Shown: positions 32,807 to 44,089 of the stretch, in pieces
How the letters are laid out: each line of letters opens with the position of its first letter
How positions within the stretch are numbered: position 1 is the first letter of the stretch
DNA from: Tenrec ecaudatus
Taxonomy: Eukaryota; Chordata; Mammalia; Afrosoricida; Tenrecidae
Reading direction: 5' to 3'
Assembly (NCBI RefSeq): GCF_050624435.1
Contig: NC_134536.1
Span: forward strand, 131,904,758 to 131,968,757
DNA length: 64,000 nucleotides
Program-made: the position numbers and the translations under genes
The notes under the pieces: generated by a model
The model's database searches: none
What the model was told of the DNA's origin: nothing
What the model saw: only the letters and a program-made list of their open reading frames with translations

Positions 32807-35689
32807 CAGTAAGCTACTACTGTAACTCAGGTCGAAGACACACAGAGAGAAGAACAAGGGCCCATATGCTGGAGGTGTGCCACACCCTTGATTGACCTCT
32901 GGAGTCCTTTACCAGCTCGAGGTACCCTTCTGACACTGGCCTCTACTGTGGCCTCACACCATGTGGGCCTGCCCTCTCCCGATCCCCTAGTCTCCCCCCA
33001 CTCTCCTCCGGGAAGCCCAGGTCCTATTCCTGAGTCTCAGCCTCCCTCCCCGACTGAGGCTTCTCAGGCCATACCTGACCCATGACCAGAAAAGCTACTC
33101 CACTGCCTTCCAGAAGGACTCCGAGGTAGGTAAGAGTCTATAGAGAAGACTGGATTAAGCTCATAGGACACAGCCTGGGCTTGAGGTGGACACAGAGCCC
33201 AAGCTCCCATCTTAGCTAGACCCCACCTTTCAGGAGGCCAGGCCCCAAGAAGGAGGCTCCAGGGTCTCAGGCCCCTCTTCTTTCTGGAAGAGCCCAGAGT
33301 TCAGGTGAGCACATCTGAACTGGGTGAACTGGGAAGTCACACCCTGCCTGCCGAGCTCCTATGTGAAAGTGCCTCGTTTAGATAAAGCTCAAACAATGTA
33401 GGGTCATGGTAGGGACCTGCTCCTGCCGGCATCTCTGATCAGTCCCTTGCCAAACCCACCCCTCTCCACCTACAGTGGGACCCACAGCATCCTTGGCCTG
33501 CTGAATTCCGACCTACTCTGTAAGACTCAGCTCCCTGCATGTCCCAGCAAAGTTCCCCCACTCTCTCCTCTGTGTTCCCCGGCACCCATAGTGGCCCTGT
33601 CTCCCCACAGCACTTCCCACACCCATTGGGAATGGTGCGTCTCTGAGCTTGCTGGTTCCCACAATAGGCTGAGGGGGTGTGCTCCCAGTACCTACAGAGA
33701 GGTGACACCTGGCAGATGCTGAAGGAACAGGTTGCTGGATGAGGCTCCTCAAGAGCCCCAGCCAGGAAAGCCCCTGAGACCTGGCGGATTCCCCAGGCAC
33801 CCAGCCCCAGAGAACATAGCTGGGTATCCCCGTCAGAGGGTCTGCGTTCATCATCAGAGTGCCTTTATGCCCCCAAAAGCTAGAGCCGGGACTGTGGGGG
33901 ATAAAGAAGCTCCTGGAAGCCCTGTAGATGGCTTTCCTTCTAGTTTCAAAGCCAAGCTTCCCTGGAGAGGTCAGTGCCCACTCTCCTGTCCTCCCACCTG
34001 CCAGATGGCTCCTTTGAAATCGGCGAGTCTAATTTTATAGCCAGGGGGCGGCTGCAAGGATGGAAAACTCCTGCTTCGGGGCCATCAACACCCTGGCATC
34101 TTGCATTAACAGGCTCTTTCCCAGAGCCCAGTGGCACGGCCACCACCTTGAGGAGTGGGGCGCTCTTGTCTACCCCACCACGGGGAGGGACGGAGGCTGT
34201 TTCCAAGGGTCACAACATCCCCTTCTCTCCCCACAGACTCACAGGCTGCACCAAGGCCCACCGTCAGCACCTCAATCTTTGGGCGCCTGAGTGTAGATAG
34301 CTGAAACCCCATTATCCCTGAGAAGGATAATAACTGAAGCAATCATCAGGAAATTCTTCAGGGGCAGGTACACACAGATGCCGAGAACCGTGGCCGACGA
34401 GAAGGGAGGAGCTGACAAGAGGCAAGTCCCTCATATTTGAATAGTGCCTCATGCCCTGCCAACAAGGATAGGTGCTGGGCACTGCTCAACACTAGTGGTC
34501 ACCAGCCCCACCCATCAGAGACTTGTCTTTTTGAAACAAGCCTATTAGTAAATACGGAACTACTGTGTCTTGTTTGAGGGCAACCAGTATCTTATGATAA
34601 ATTTGCAGTGGGTGGCAGTAAAGCGGCTCATGGAAGAAATCGATCTTTTTTTCCCCGAATCCATACAAAGGTACTGTATGAACTAGATTAGCCCTTCTGT
34701 AAAGTCCCTTTTGAGGTCCTGCCTCCATATAACATCATGGGATAGGTCATTTGGGCCAGGGCTTTGATCGATGCGAACATGGTAAAATTGGAACAGACCT
34801 AAATTTATAACATGTGGGCAGCCCGGAACAATAACTAGAGATTAAGTTAGAGATTGGAGCCCTGGGATGGGAGACTCAGAAGAGGCAGTCCAAAGCCTGA
34901 TGCAGGAGGTAGGGTCATTGCCAGGCCTGTGACTGCGGAGAGCACACCTTCAAGGCGATGCAGATAGCCTCCGTATTTGAGCCGGCCACCGATGTTTGCC
35001 ACTCTGCTGGCCAAGAGATTTGATTGCTAGGCAACACGCTCTCTGCCCTTGTGTTCTAGGCCAGACAGATTACCCAGTCAGCAAGGCACACACAAGCACA
35101 CTCATGAATCTGTAATGCACTATTTCACCTGGATTTTCCTAATTTCACCAGGTTCCTGGTCATCTGTTCCCAGGAGGGAGATGAAGTTTCTAACAGGTTG
35201 TTGACCTATAATGTTTATTTGTCTAGTTATTGGTTTGATACGCTCACGTTCTAGCCATTACAGACGCCTTCTAGACATAGACCCTGTGCCTGGGTCTCCC
35301 AGCTTCTATGAAGTTGTTCTTACGGATGGGACTCTTTCAGGAAGAGCTGTTGGGGGTGGCTCATCTCTCTACACACTGCCTCTGCTAAGACTCCATGCCT
35401 CAGCTAACCGCAGACCTCTAACTCCTCCAGGCCCCACGAGGGCAGCCTGGTTCAAAGGGACAGCGTCAGAGTGGACATTGCGCTGTGCTGACTCACCATG
35501 ATAGTTGGATCTAGATCTCTTAAGTGGGGTTTCACTAACGCATCATGGGGAAATCCACTGAACTGGGGACAGTGCATTATCATAACTAATTGGGGTTCTC
35601 TTTAAAAGTAAAACCAACCAAGAAGAAAGCGGGAGGCAGTTTTAAAGTCTTGGGGATTTCAGTCACTAAAATGTGTGAATAAATACTCC
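32807..35689. other. Unique sequence without recognised gene
   Basis: This is the longest SINE-poor stretch of the window. Several short frames occur, but none shows family features. The stretch at about 33990-34115, with 'tgaaatcggcgagtctaatt', looks unlike any repeat here and may be conserved non-coding DNA. Confidence 0.45.
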
Positions 35690-36430
35690 TGGTATTTGTT
35701 TTTCATTGAGGTCTGTTGTACATACCATGAAACAGTCACATCACCCACCAAGCACACACAGCTCGGTGAGCTCTTATCTCTATATTACATGCCCCGCCCC
35801 ACTCCCCAACCCTCCACAGACCAGCTCCTCCACAGCTTTTCCTGAGGACCCACCCCGGGGGTAGCCACTCCACTGACCTCTGTCACGGAGCTCAGTTCTT
35901 GAATTCCATACAAATGGTCTCAGATGGTGCATGCGCTTGTGTGCCTGACTTCATCCATTCAACAGAATGGCTGGGAGCCACCCGCGCTGTTGCATGTGAG
36001 ACTCTGCTTTGCTAGGCAGCACTCCACCCTCCAGTGTGCCACTCACTAGTTACGTGTTCTCCCTTGCACAGAAAGGGAGCTCTGGGCTGCTTACCACAAG
36101 CCAGTAGTTTGAAAGCCCCAGCCACTCTGAGGGAGAAAGCTGAGGCTTCTACTGCCATAAAGAATAGTTTTGGAGATGCACAGGGGCAGTTCTACCCTGT
36201 CCTGTACAATCTGGTCGGAATTGACTTGATGGCAGTGAGGTGTTTACTTCCCCCCACCCCCCATCCCCGAGATTGTGAGTTTATTTTTGACAGCCATGTG
36301 GGTTGTTCTCAACTTGAGATCATCCTGAACAAGGTGTCCATGAACAGTCTTATGTCTGTCTGGTGGCTGTAACCCTCATGTCTCTAGAAGTGTAATTGCT
36401 GGGTCTTATCGAGGGCTTTGAAGGTGTGGG
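35690..36430 (+). mobile_element. L1 3'-UTR relic interrupted by a SINE
   Basis: 'tacaaatggtctcagatggt', 'tgcctgacttcatccattca' and later 'gtgtaattgctgggtcttat' follow the order of ancient mammalian L1 3' UTRs. An AfroSINE at 36070-36240 interrupts it. Non-coding. Confidence 0.6.
36070..36240 (+). mobile_element. AfroSINE nested in L1
   Basis: 'gggagctctgggctgcttac', 'ggggcagttctaccctgtcc' and 'gtcggaattgacttgatggc' are well preserved. Confidence 0.82.
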
Positions 36431-36441
36431 GTGTGTGGGTG

Positions 36442-36484
36442 TACGCGTGTGTGTATGCGCGCACGTGTGTGTGTGTGTGTGTAG
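36442..36484 (+). repeat. (TG)n microsatellite, impure
   Basis: TG/CG alternation with a pure TG run at the end. Confidence 0.85.
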
Positions 36485-36504
36485 GGTGCTACATGCCTGC
36501 ACCG

Positions 36505-36660
36505 CCATTGTGTGACCTTGCATAACCCGCTTGCCCTCTCTGAGCCTTAGTATTTGTCATCTATAAAAAATGAGACCCAGACTACATTCCTCAGGCTCCA
36601 GAGAGGTGACACTCATTAAGCGCCTTGCATGCTGCCTGACACACTTAATAAAATGGTAGT
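36505..36660 (+). mobile_element. MIR SINE relic
   Basis: 'tgtgtgaccttgcataaccc', 'gagccttagtatttgtcatc' and 'ttaagcgccttgcatgctgc' match MIR. Confidence 0.65.
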
Positions 36661-38536
36661 TCCCATCCACTTCCTTCCTCCATTCATGTTGCACCCATCA
36701 CAGCGTGGCACTGCCCCTACGGGAAAGGATGGCACCAACCAGAGTCGTGCCCATCATCAACACTAAGCTGGACCTACAGATAAGGCATTACCTCCCAAGC
36801 TGTCCCTTGGACTGCAATGTGTCCACCCTGTGTGGTCACATGTACTGCTTGTCCTACTCAGAGTAGGATTGGATTCACTGGACACATCCCACTGGACCAG
36901 CAGTAGGAGTGGCTCAAGTTAGGGAATTCCACTTAGGGAATTTAATACAGAGGTCAGTGCCAGATAGCTTGTCCTGGCCAAGTGAAGCTCTAAGAGACAT
37001 CCAGGTAGAGGCCATTCAGGCCAGTGAGGGGTATGGTCTCATACACCTGGTCCTTACCTGGGAGGAGACCCGTGAGTGAGCTGTGGAAAATGTGACTAAT
37101 CAACGATGGATGGGCTTGTCTTTGTACTGGCTTGTGATCGGTTCAGGCGACATCACCATGAAATAGGTGCTTGGCATGGTTTTCCTTGGTGCAGGTCACC
37201 ACCTGATTCGCTCCTCTGGTCCTGTCCACAGCTCCCACAGCCCTTCTCTTACAAAATGCTCCTGTGGTTCAGATAAAGGTTGTTGACCACGACACCCCAT
37301 TCCTGCCCCATGCTCCCAACTCCTGCTAGAGTGATCAGACTCATGTGGATCACATGACTCAGGTCTGACCAATCAGAATCCTTCCATAAGATTCTCAAAT
37401 GGGAGCTTGGAAGCCGTGGAGCACATTTCTCTTGGACCACAACATTTTCAAACGGGTGAGTTCAGAACCGGCCACTGAATGTTCCTCGCTCCTTCGCCTC
37501 CAGTGTGAAGGAAAATGATGAGTCGAACTACAATTGACACGGAGGAAACTGGGGAAGAGAGCAGCTGACTGAGCTTCTCGGGCGGCCTTTTTTGACATTT
37601 CCTCTCATGAGCCAATGGCCCCCCTAATATGCTTCAGCGTCCTTGAGTTCGGTTTCTGACACTGGATAGTTCTGACATGAGAGCCTGTATCAAGGATCCA
37701 GGCAAAAGAATCCTGAGAGTCTTCCATTCAGTCTTCCTTACCGGACCCTTAACTTAGCACCCAAAATTCCACAAATGCCCCATCCGCTTGTGAAGCTGAG
37801 GTCAGTTGTCGCTTATTGCACACCCTGGGGTGGACGCTGGGTACCCAAGAGGCAAGGAGCTGGCCCCGCGCCTGACCTTGAGCTATGCAGATCCTCGCAC
37901 AATCTCTCATAAATGCTCTCTGATGTATACTGCTTCCCTTGTCTTGGCATTGATGAACGGAAGATTTCATAGATTCTCTACAGGCCATCTATTTCAGATG
38001 GCCTCCGTTAATGCAGGAAAGAAGCAATGTTTGGTTATTAAGGAATCGAACTCCAGCCACATTTGCATTTTCAGCAAGATGTCTAGCGACCGGAGTTGTT
38101 GCCCTGGTCCCAGTTGGAGAATGGACGGTTGACCCCAGGAAAACGGGCCTGGTTTTACTCCCGCTTTATGGGGAAGTCTCTGAGAACTCTGAAACTCGGT
38201 CATTAGTAGTTTTAAACAGGGGCCAGTGTGTAGTGAGAAGGTGGGACAGTTAAGCCTGCAGCCATGGTTCAAATACAATTGAGGAAGGAGGGTGGGGACC
38301 TCTGTCCATCCCTGTTCCAGTGCCGGAGGGAGACTCTGAATATCATTTCACCAGCTCTCTCCGACTCTGCCGCTTACCAGAGGCATGCCAGGACTCCAGC
38401 TATGAGAGCTCGCAACACGTGGCCCCAATTCTTTAGTCCTCTCCCAATTTATGCTTTTTGTCATGGTATGACACTGTATCTTCCCCCTCGGGGGGGGGGG
38501 GGTAGTGGTGGTGGGAATTATATATCCCACAGGCTC
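36661..38536. other. Unique sequence without recognised gene
   Basis: No exon was recognised. The segment at about 37330-37400 ('gtgatcagactcatgtggat', 'gaccaatcagaatccttcca') resembles an ancient interspersed repeat I cannot name. A 13-G run lies at 38490-38502. Confidence 0.4.
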
Positions 38537-39041
38537 TGTTAGTCTGGGCACTTTAGAGAAACAAATCCACAAAAACTCATATGTATAAGAGAGCGTTTTA
38601 TATAAAGGGTAAGTGCACCATCATAAAACATCCCAACCTAGTGCTGTCCAAGCCCACAAGTCCAACATTAGCCCATATCCCTGACACCAATCCACAAAGT
38701 CCTCCTCCATCTCACAAAACACATGCAATGATGCCGACTGCAGGAGGAAAGCCCAGTCAGTGAGCGTGTAAGCATCTCAGCGCTGGCAGGGGACTCCACA
38801 CAGCTGCTCCAGCACCCAGGGCTGCATCAGGGTAGGTCCATGTGGCTTCTCCTTGGGGATGTCTTACAGGAAGAGAGTTTTGCCAGCTGAAGCAGGGAAC
38901 TGGCTAAGGCAGCTGCACCCTGGTCCAACCATCAGAGAGCAAGAGACCCAAGAACTAAAAGGTGAGGCTCACCCTTCACCCTTCAATTAACTCCACATGT
39001 GTTTATCAGCCAGTTTGGTACAATAAACTTTAACTATCTCA
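38537..39041 (-). mobile_element. ERVL/MLT2-like solo LTR, perfect TSD
   Basis: On the minus strand it starts TGAGATAGTTAAAGTTTATTG and ends 'cagactaaca'. It is 505 bp with perfect 5-bp TSDs GGCTC (38532-38536 and 39042-39046). 'ttttatataaagggtaagtg' on the plus strand is the shared TATA-like block reversed. It has no internal genes. Confidence 0.92.
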
Positions 39042-39611
39042 GGCTCTTAAACTTATTTGGCTTATCACCTCCTTTTCAGAAATCAGTAAATAAGTTAGTG
39101 CCTACCTGGCAATTTTTTTAAAAGTGTACTATAGCTCATACTTCAGGAAAATGCAGGTATCTGCTTGTGTAGCCTCCATCCCGGAAAGCCCCAATCATCC
39201 CATGACTCCCCAGGGGGTGGTATCACCCACTTTGGGAAGCACGAATCTCTCCTTCCCTTTACTCTGGTTTCACATGTGATTTGCTTTGAGATAATGACAG
39301 ATGTGATACAACTGAGGCTTGAAAACATACTCTGTTGCCCACCTGCCTTCCCTGGGAGAACGTGCCTATCCTGGCCTGCTGAAGAATGAGAGATAAGAGG
39401 AGCAGAGCCATGTGTCCCGGTCCTTTGAACCAAAGCCCACCTCATCAGTCAACACAATAGCCAGCCCACATCCAGGCCCGGGAGTCCAGCTGACGCCAGA
39501 AGAACCACACAGCTGAGCTCAGCCCAAATTAACGGCCTGTGACTGAAGTGGTTTTAGCTTAAAGTTACTAAGTTTTGGTGTGACTTGTTTGGTAGAACTT
39601 CAGTAGAAATG

Positions 39612-39698
39612 TTCAGTGCTATTGAGTTAACCTAGGTTTCTGGTGACCCCGTGAGACACAGTAGACCTGCCCCCATGGGATCATCCTGGCTGTAATCT
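39612..39698 (-). mobile_element. AfroSINE fragment
   Basis: 'cagtgctattgagttaacct' then 'gagacacagtagacctgccc' is the antisense tail. It is cut off by L1 sequence. Confidence 0.55.
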
Positions 39699-39699
39699 T

Positions 39700-40367
39700 T
39701 TGTTTTGTTCTCTGTTGTGGTTTGAGTTTATAGAGCAAATTTGTTTTCCAGTCAACAGTTTATACACCTTTTGTTTCATAACATTGATGACAGTTTTCTC
39801 GATGGAACAGCCCTCTTCAGAGTTTCCCGTGTCCGATCTTTTTGTCCTTGTCCCTGCCTGTCTTCTGAGCTTTGTTTTAGAATAAACATAACCCTTTGGT
39901 CACATTCTGTTCATTTTTGTAAGGAGATTTCCCTGAAGGGGCTGTTGTTCATGTGATAGGCCGGTTGTTGGGCTGAAAGGTAGACTCTGAGGTGGATTCT
40001 GTTCTACCTTTGAAGGGTGTCTAAGGACCACAGTCTTAGGGGTTTCTTCAATTATTATCAGGCCAATAAGTCTGCCTGATCTTTATTATGCTTTCAAATT
40101 TCCTCCAACATTTTCCTGTCATTCTGTCCTGGACCTGCTGTGATCACAGCAGCGTGGTCAGTAGTGGTGGCCAAGCACCATCTCGTCTTGGTTTCTGAGT
40201 AGTAAAGGTGATGATGGGGTGATCCCTTAGCGCTTTAGGCTAATATTTTCCTTGAGTCTCAGATACTTTTCATTCCTCTTTCCTCTGGAGGGAGGGGAAT
40301 CCACAGATGCATCTTTGCACCCACAGATGGGCACTAACTACCTTTTAAGATCCTGCTGCTACTCCCC
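39700..40367 (-). mobile_element. Afrotherian L1 3'-UTR fragment
   Basis: Blocks such as 'aatggtg' and 'ccaagcaccatctcgtcttg' plus 'accttttaagatcctgctgc' follow the order of the long L1 3' UTR also seen at 41575-42240 and 44090-46287. The copy continues beyond the LTR at 40913. Confidence 0.6.
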
Positions 40368-40912
40368 TGTGGTAGTTACATAATTGTGTGTCAACTTGGG
40401 AGTATTAAAAATAAAGGGGTGGATGAGAACTTCTTGTGGGTGTGTCCTTCTCATGAGGATTCTGGGAACTTCCTCTCTCTCTGCCTTCAGTATCCTGTTG
40501 ACAAGCCATGCAGAGGCTTGCTGAGTCCTAAGAGAGCCTCTCTGTCTCTCTGCTTCAGCTTCCTGATGAAGAGCTACAGCTAGAGAGCTAGAGGAGCCAG
40601 GTGGAGACCCGCACCAGCACTGTGATGCTTCCACCGCCATTGGATCCACAAGACTTTCCACCCACTGGCCTGTGAACTCCTTCATTCTCATCATTACATG
40701 TGAACTCCTTCATTCTCATCATTACTGTGTGCATCTGAAATGAGAGTTATGGACTAGTACCAGACTCATGGGCTAGTATTGGACTTATGGACTTGATCTG
40801 CACTGGGCTGGGGTGTTTTCTTAATATACTATTACTCTTTGATATAAAACTCTTTCTTACATAAATAAGAGTGTCTCTGGTTCTGTTTCTCTAGTTAACC
40901 CAGATGAACACC
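40368..40912 (+). mobile_element. ERVL/MLT2-like solo LTR nested in L1
   Basis: It starts TGTGGTAGTTACATAATTG and ends 'cagatgaacacc'. The flanks TCCCC (40363-40367) and TCACC (40913-40917) match at 4 of 5 bases. 'gatataaaactctttcttac' is the TATA-like block. A 23-bp sequence around 'gtgaactccttcattctca' is duplicated in tandem at 40671-40725. No internal genes. Confidence 0.78.
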
Positions 40913-41000
40913 TCACCAAAATAGGACTTTGAGCATTGTCTTTGTGAACTAGTCTTCTAGTTGACAATTCTCTCCCAAGACTGTGGTTCTAAACTCCCAA
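40913..41000 (-). mobile_element. L1 3'-UTR fragment, right of LTR
   Basis: 'tcaccaaaataggactttga' continues the L1 fragment broken by the LTR. Confidence 0.45.
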
Positions 41001-41024
41001 GCCCAATGATTCACTCCCTCAAGA

Positions 41025-41150
41025 CTTTTGATGGCTGTAATCTTTACAGAAGCAAAGCACTAAGTCTTTCTCCCAAAGAGCTATCGGGTGGGTCTGACCT
41101 CTTGGAAAGCAGCAGAGCACCTGACAGCTTCTACCACCACCAGGCCTCCT
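41025..41150 (-). mobile_element. AfroSINE
   Basis: 'ttacagaagcaaagcactaa' and 'taccaccaccaggcctccta' mark a diverged minus-strand copy. Confidence 0.5.
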
Positions 41151-41301
41151 ATTATAACCACAGATAGGTCAGCTTTCAGACAGAGACTTCTCAATCCCAC
41201 ATATATAGACAGGCCAGGTATGTAGAAAAGGATGCCGATCCACCGATTTAATTATTAGGAGAAACTACTTTTTGAATAATTGCTTCTTCTTCCTTTTTTG
41301 T

Positions 41302-41382
41302 ACGTGTCATCCTTGCGCAGGGGCCATGCTAATCTTCTCTGTGTCATCCCAATGTTAGCACATGTGTTGCCAAAGCAAACAC
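41302..41382 (-). pseudogene. U6 snRNA pseudogene, 3'-truncated
   Basis: The minus strand reads 'agagaagattagcatggccc' and 'ctgcgcaaggatgacacg', the U6 core that in a working U6 pairs with U4/U2 and forms the internal stem-loop. The 5' end has several changes ('gtgtttgctttggcaac' in place of the normal start). The last about 25 nt of U6 are missing and replaced by an A-rich stretch, as in LINE-mobilised copies. No upstream PSE/TATA was checked convincingly. It is a retrocopy, not an active gene. Confidence 0.88.
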
Positions 41383-41574
41383 AATAATTGATGTAGAGTG
41401 ACTAAGGTAGATGCTAAATAGTTGTTAACTGTCTCAGGAACTTACTTTAAGGAAAACATAAAATTCTGTAGTAACTTTCTTACTGCTATGGCCATGAGAG
41501 CTACTCAATAATAATATTACAACACCACTGATTTTCTATTACTCTGGCAATACTTGTCTTGCAATGCATCAAAG

Positions 41575-42240
41575 CTCAGGGGACAGCTTTCCTTTCTTTC
41601 TTTAAAAACAATATTTTGCTATTCTTTAGGTGAAGGTTTGCAGAGAACCTTAGGTTTCCATTCTACAATTTCTACACAAAGTGTTCCGGGACATTGGCTG
41701 CATTCTTCGCAAGGCTTGGACACTCTCAATTCTATTCTGGTTGTTCCATTTCCATTCATCTCGTTTCCTTGGCACCTCAGCTTTATTTCCATGGCTGATT
41801 TTTTGGGTTGCATGTAGGTGATTTTTTAAAGGAGAACTGTACATATAAGCACTATTACTTTGACAGCCAATCAGTAATTTAGCTATAAGGTGACCTAAGA
41901 GGTTAGTATGGGTTCAAGATTTGAAGACTGCCCAAGGCAGTTAGTCATGGGGAGTCCCCCAGTGTCAACCATTCTAGTGATTCCTTTATTATTTTTTTTA
42001 TTATTATTTAGGAAGTTAAGGTCTAGTCTATATTTGTCTCACAGTCTACCAGAGTCTAACTAATGAGGTCTGGTTAGAACAGGTAGTGGTAGCTGGGCAG
42101 CATCTGATTCTTCTGGTCTCATGGTAAATGAAGCTGTGGTTAGTGTACACTATTGGTCCTATAGATTCGTTTTCTCTTCAAGTATTTCAGTTCCTTCTTT
42201 ATTGGCTCCATTCTCTGGATAGTAGAGACCAATAGTTACA
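41575..42240 (-). mobile_element. Afrotherian L1 3'-UTR fragment
   Basis: 'taggtgaaggtttgcagaga', 'tggtagctgggcagcatctg' and 'agagaccaatagttacatct' are landmarks of the long antisense L1 3' UTR. Confidence 0.6.
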
Positions 42241-42247
42241 TCTTAAG

Positions 42248-42405
42248 CTCCATTCATGGAGCTGATTCGGATTCATGGTGACCCTATCGGGTAGAACTGC
42301 CCTGGTGGGCTTCCCAGACTGTAACTCCTTATGGGTGTAATGGTTTTGAACTGCTGACCTTGTGGTTAACAGCCCAATGAGTTGTTTGCCACCAGGGCTT
42401 CTGTG
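42248..42405 (-). mobile_element. AfroSINE
   Basis: 'ggagctgattcggattcatg', 'ggttttgaactgctgacctt' and 'gtttgccaccagggcttctg' show a good minus-strand copy. Confidence 0.8.
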
Positions 42406-42497
42406 GAATCTTGAATGGCAACAATGTTTTTCCTTTTCATAAAAGCCTGTCCTTTGGTGCATTTACTCTCTTCTTTGAACACTTATTCCTTCATTTC

Positions 42498-42675
42498 TAT
42501 TGTTAAGTGCCATCGACTTAATTCCAACTCTAGAAACCCAATGGGACAGAGTAGAACTGCCTGCATTGTTTCTTAGGAAGTCATTTTTATGCAAGCAGTT
42601 CTTTAGGTCTGTTCTCTTTCGGAACTTGAGCAAACCACCTTTCAGTTAGAAGCCAAGCGCTAGGGCTCTTCCCTC
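42498..42675 (-). mobile_element. AfroSINE, older type
   Basis: 'tgccatcgacttaattccaa', 'gggacagagtagaactgcct' and 'agttagaagccaagcgctag' are present. Confidence 0.7.
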
Positions 42676-43204
42676 CAGTTCTAGAATCCCTTTCTCCCTC
42701 AGAGGGTCCCAGGGCCCCAAGCCCGCCTCCTGTCAGAAAGTTGGGAAACGAACACAGTTGAAATGTCATGGGAGTGAGATTATGAGGGGAGTAAACGTTC
42801 TCTCCAAAATAATGGTTGAGAAGAGGAAATTTGGGTACCATCAGACACAGGACAGAGCCTCAGGACCAGGTCTGTGAAGATTAATATTTGATATCACCAA
42901 TCTGTAGGGAATTTGCCAGTTATTCTGGATTGGCGCTACTCCCAGTAGCCTTGGGAAAGGACACTTCAAGTCTCCTTAGAGACATGCTTTTAAAAACACA
43001 GATCTCAAAGAATGGCCATAGATAGCTTTGTGCAAAACAGGAGCTCGCCGTTTAAAATCACCCAACCTCCAAGGCAGTAAGCCACCTTGAGCAAGCCTTG
43101 TCAGGAGCAAGGAATTCCAGGATCATCAAAAAGAGCAATTTTTGTAATCATCAGATGCCCAGAACAAAACTGGTGTGCTTTATATGATTGAAGAATTAAG
43201 AAAG
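42676..43204. other. Unique sequence without recognised gene
   Basis: No repeat or exon was recognised. Confidence 0.4.
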
Positions 43205-43895
43205 GATTAAAAAGAGAGATGTGTGTGTGTGTGTGTGTGTGTGTGTACCATATTGAATGAAGGGGGAAGTGTAGAGTGGAGACCCAAGGCCCAAGTGTCG
43301 GCCACTGGAGATCCCCTCATAGAGGGGTTTAGGAGAGGAGATGTGTTAGTCAGGGTGCGAGGTAGTACTAATGAAGAACACAGCTTTCCCCCAGATCCTG
43401 GATGCTTCCTACCCAACTACCATGATCCAAATTCTACCTTGCAGGACTGGATAGGGCAGAGGTTGTACACTGGTGCATGTGGGGGCTGGAGGCACAGGAA
43501 ATCCAGGGTGGATGATACCTTCAGGACCAAGGGTGTGAGGGGCAATGCTGGGAGAGTGGGTTGGAAAGGCGGAACTGATTACGGGGATCCACATGTAACC
43601 TCCTCCCTGGGAGATGGACGGCGGAGAAGGAGGGGAAGGGAGACTCCAGATAGGGCAAGATATGACAGGATAACAATGTATAGATTACCAAGGGCACATG
43701 GGGGAGGGGGGAGTTGGGAGGGAGTGGGAAAAAAAGAGGACCTGATGCAAAGGGCTTAAGTGGAGAGCAAATGCTTTGAGAATGATTTGGGGCAGGGAAT
43801 GTGCGGATGTGCTTTATACAATTGATGTATGTATATGTATGGATTGTGATAGGAGTTGTATGAGCCCCTAATAAAATGTTTTTTAAAAAAAGCAT
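43205..43895 (+). mobile_element. L1 3'-UTR stub with poly(A)
   Basis: It begins at a (TG)n run, then 'tgaatgaagggggaagtgta', 'cccccagatcctggatgctt' and the 3' end 'gcccctaataaaatg' followed by an A tract. The same order occurs at 60300-60960. It is 5'-truncated inside the 3' UTR and carries an AATAAA signal. No clear TSD was found. Confidence 0.82.
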
Positions 43896-43997
43896 GGTGA
43901 CACAATGGGACAGCCATCAACATTCATCAGGCAATTCGCCAAAGAAGCAGAGATAGCTGCTGCTACAAAGAAAAAAGAATTGAAGAGTAAACTCAGT

Positions 43998-44072
43998 AAA
44001 CCCAACTCATTGCTGTTGAGTCCCTTCTGACTCAGTGGCCTGATGGAGGGATTTCTGAGGCTTTGTAAATCT
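43998..44072 (-). mobile_element. AfroSINE left half, split by L1
   Basis: 'ctcattgctgttgagtccct' and 'ttctgaggctttgtaaatct' are the 5' half of a minus-strand copy. The other half is at 53389-53488. Confidence 0.8.
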
Positions 44073-44089
44073 GTTTTGTTTTTGTTGTT

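Noticed and set aside
34492..34728. 78-codon minus-strand ORF
   Set aside because: No recognised family, short, and no splice signals or start context.
43223..43759. 178-codon plus-strand ORF
   Set aside because: It lies wholly within an L1 3' UTR stub.
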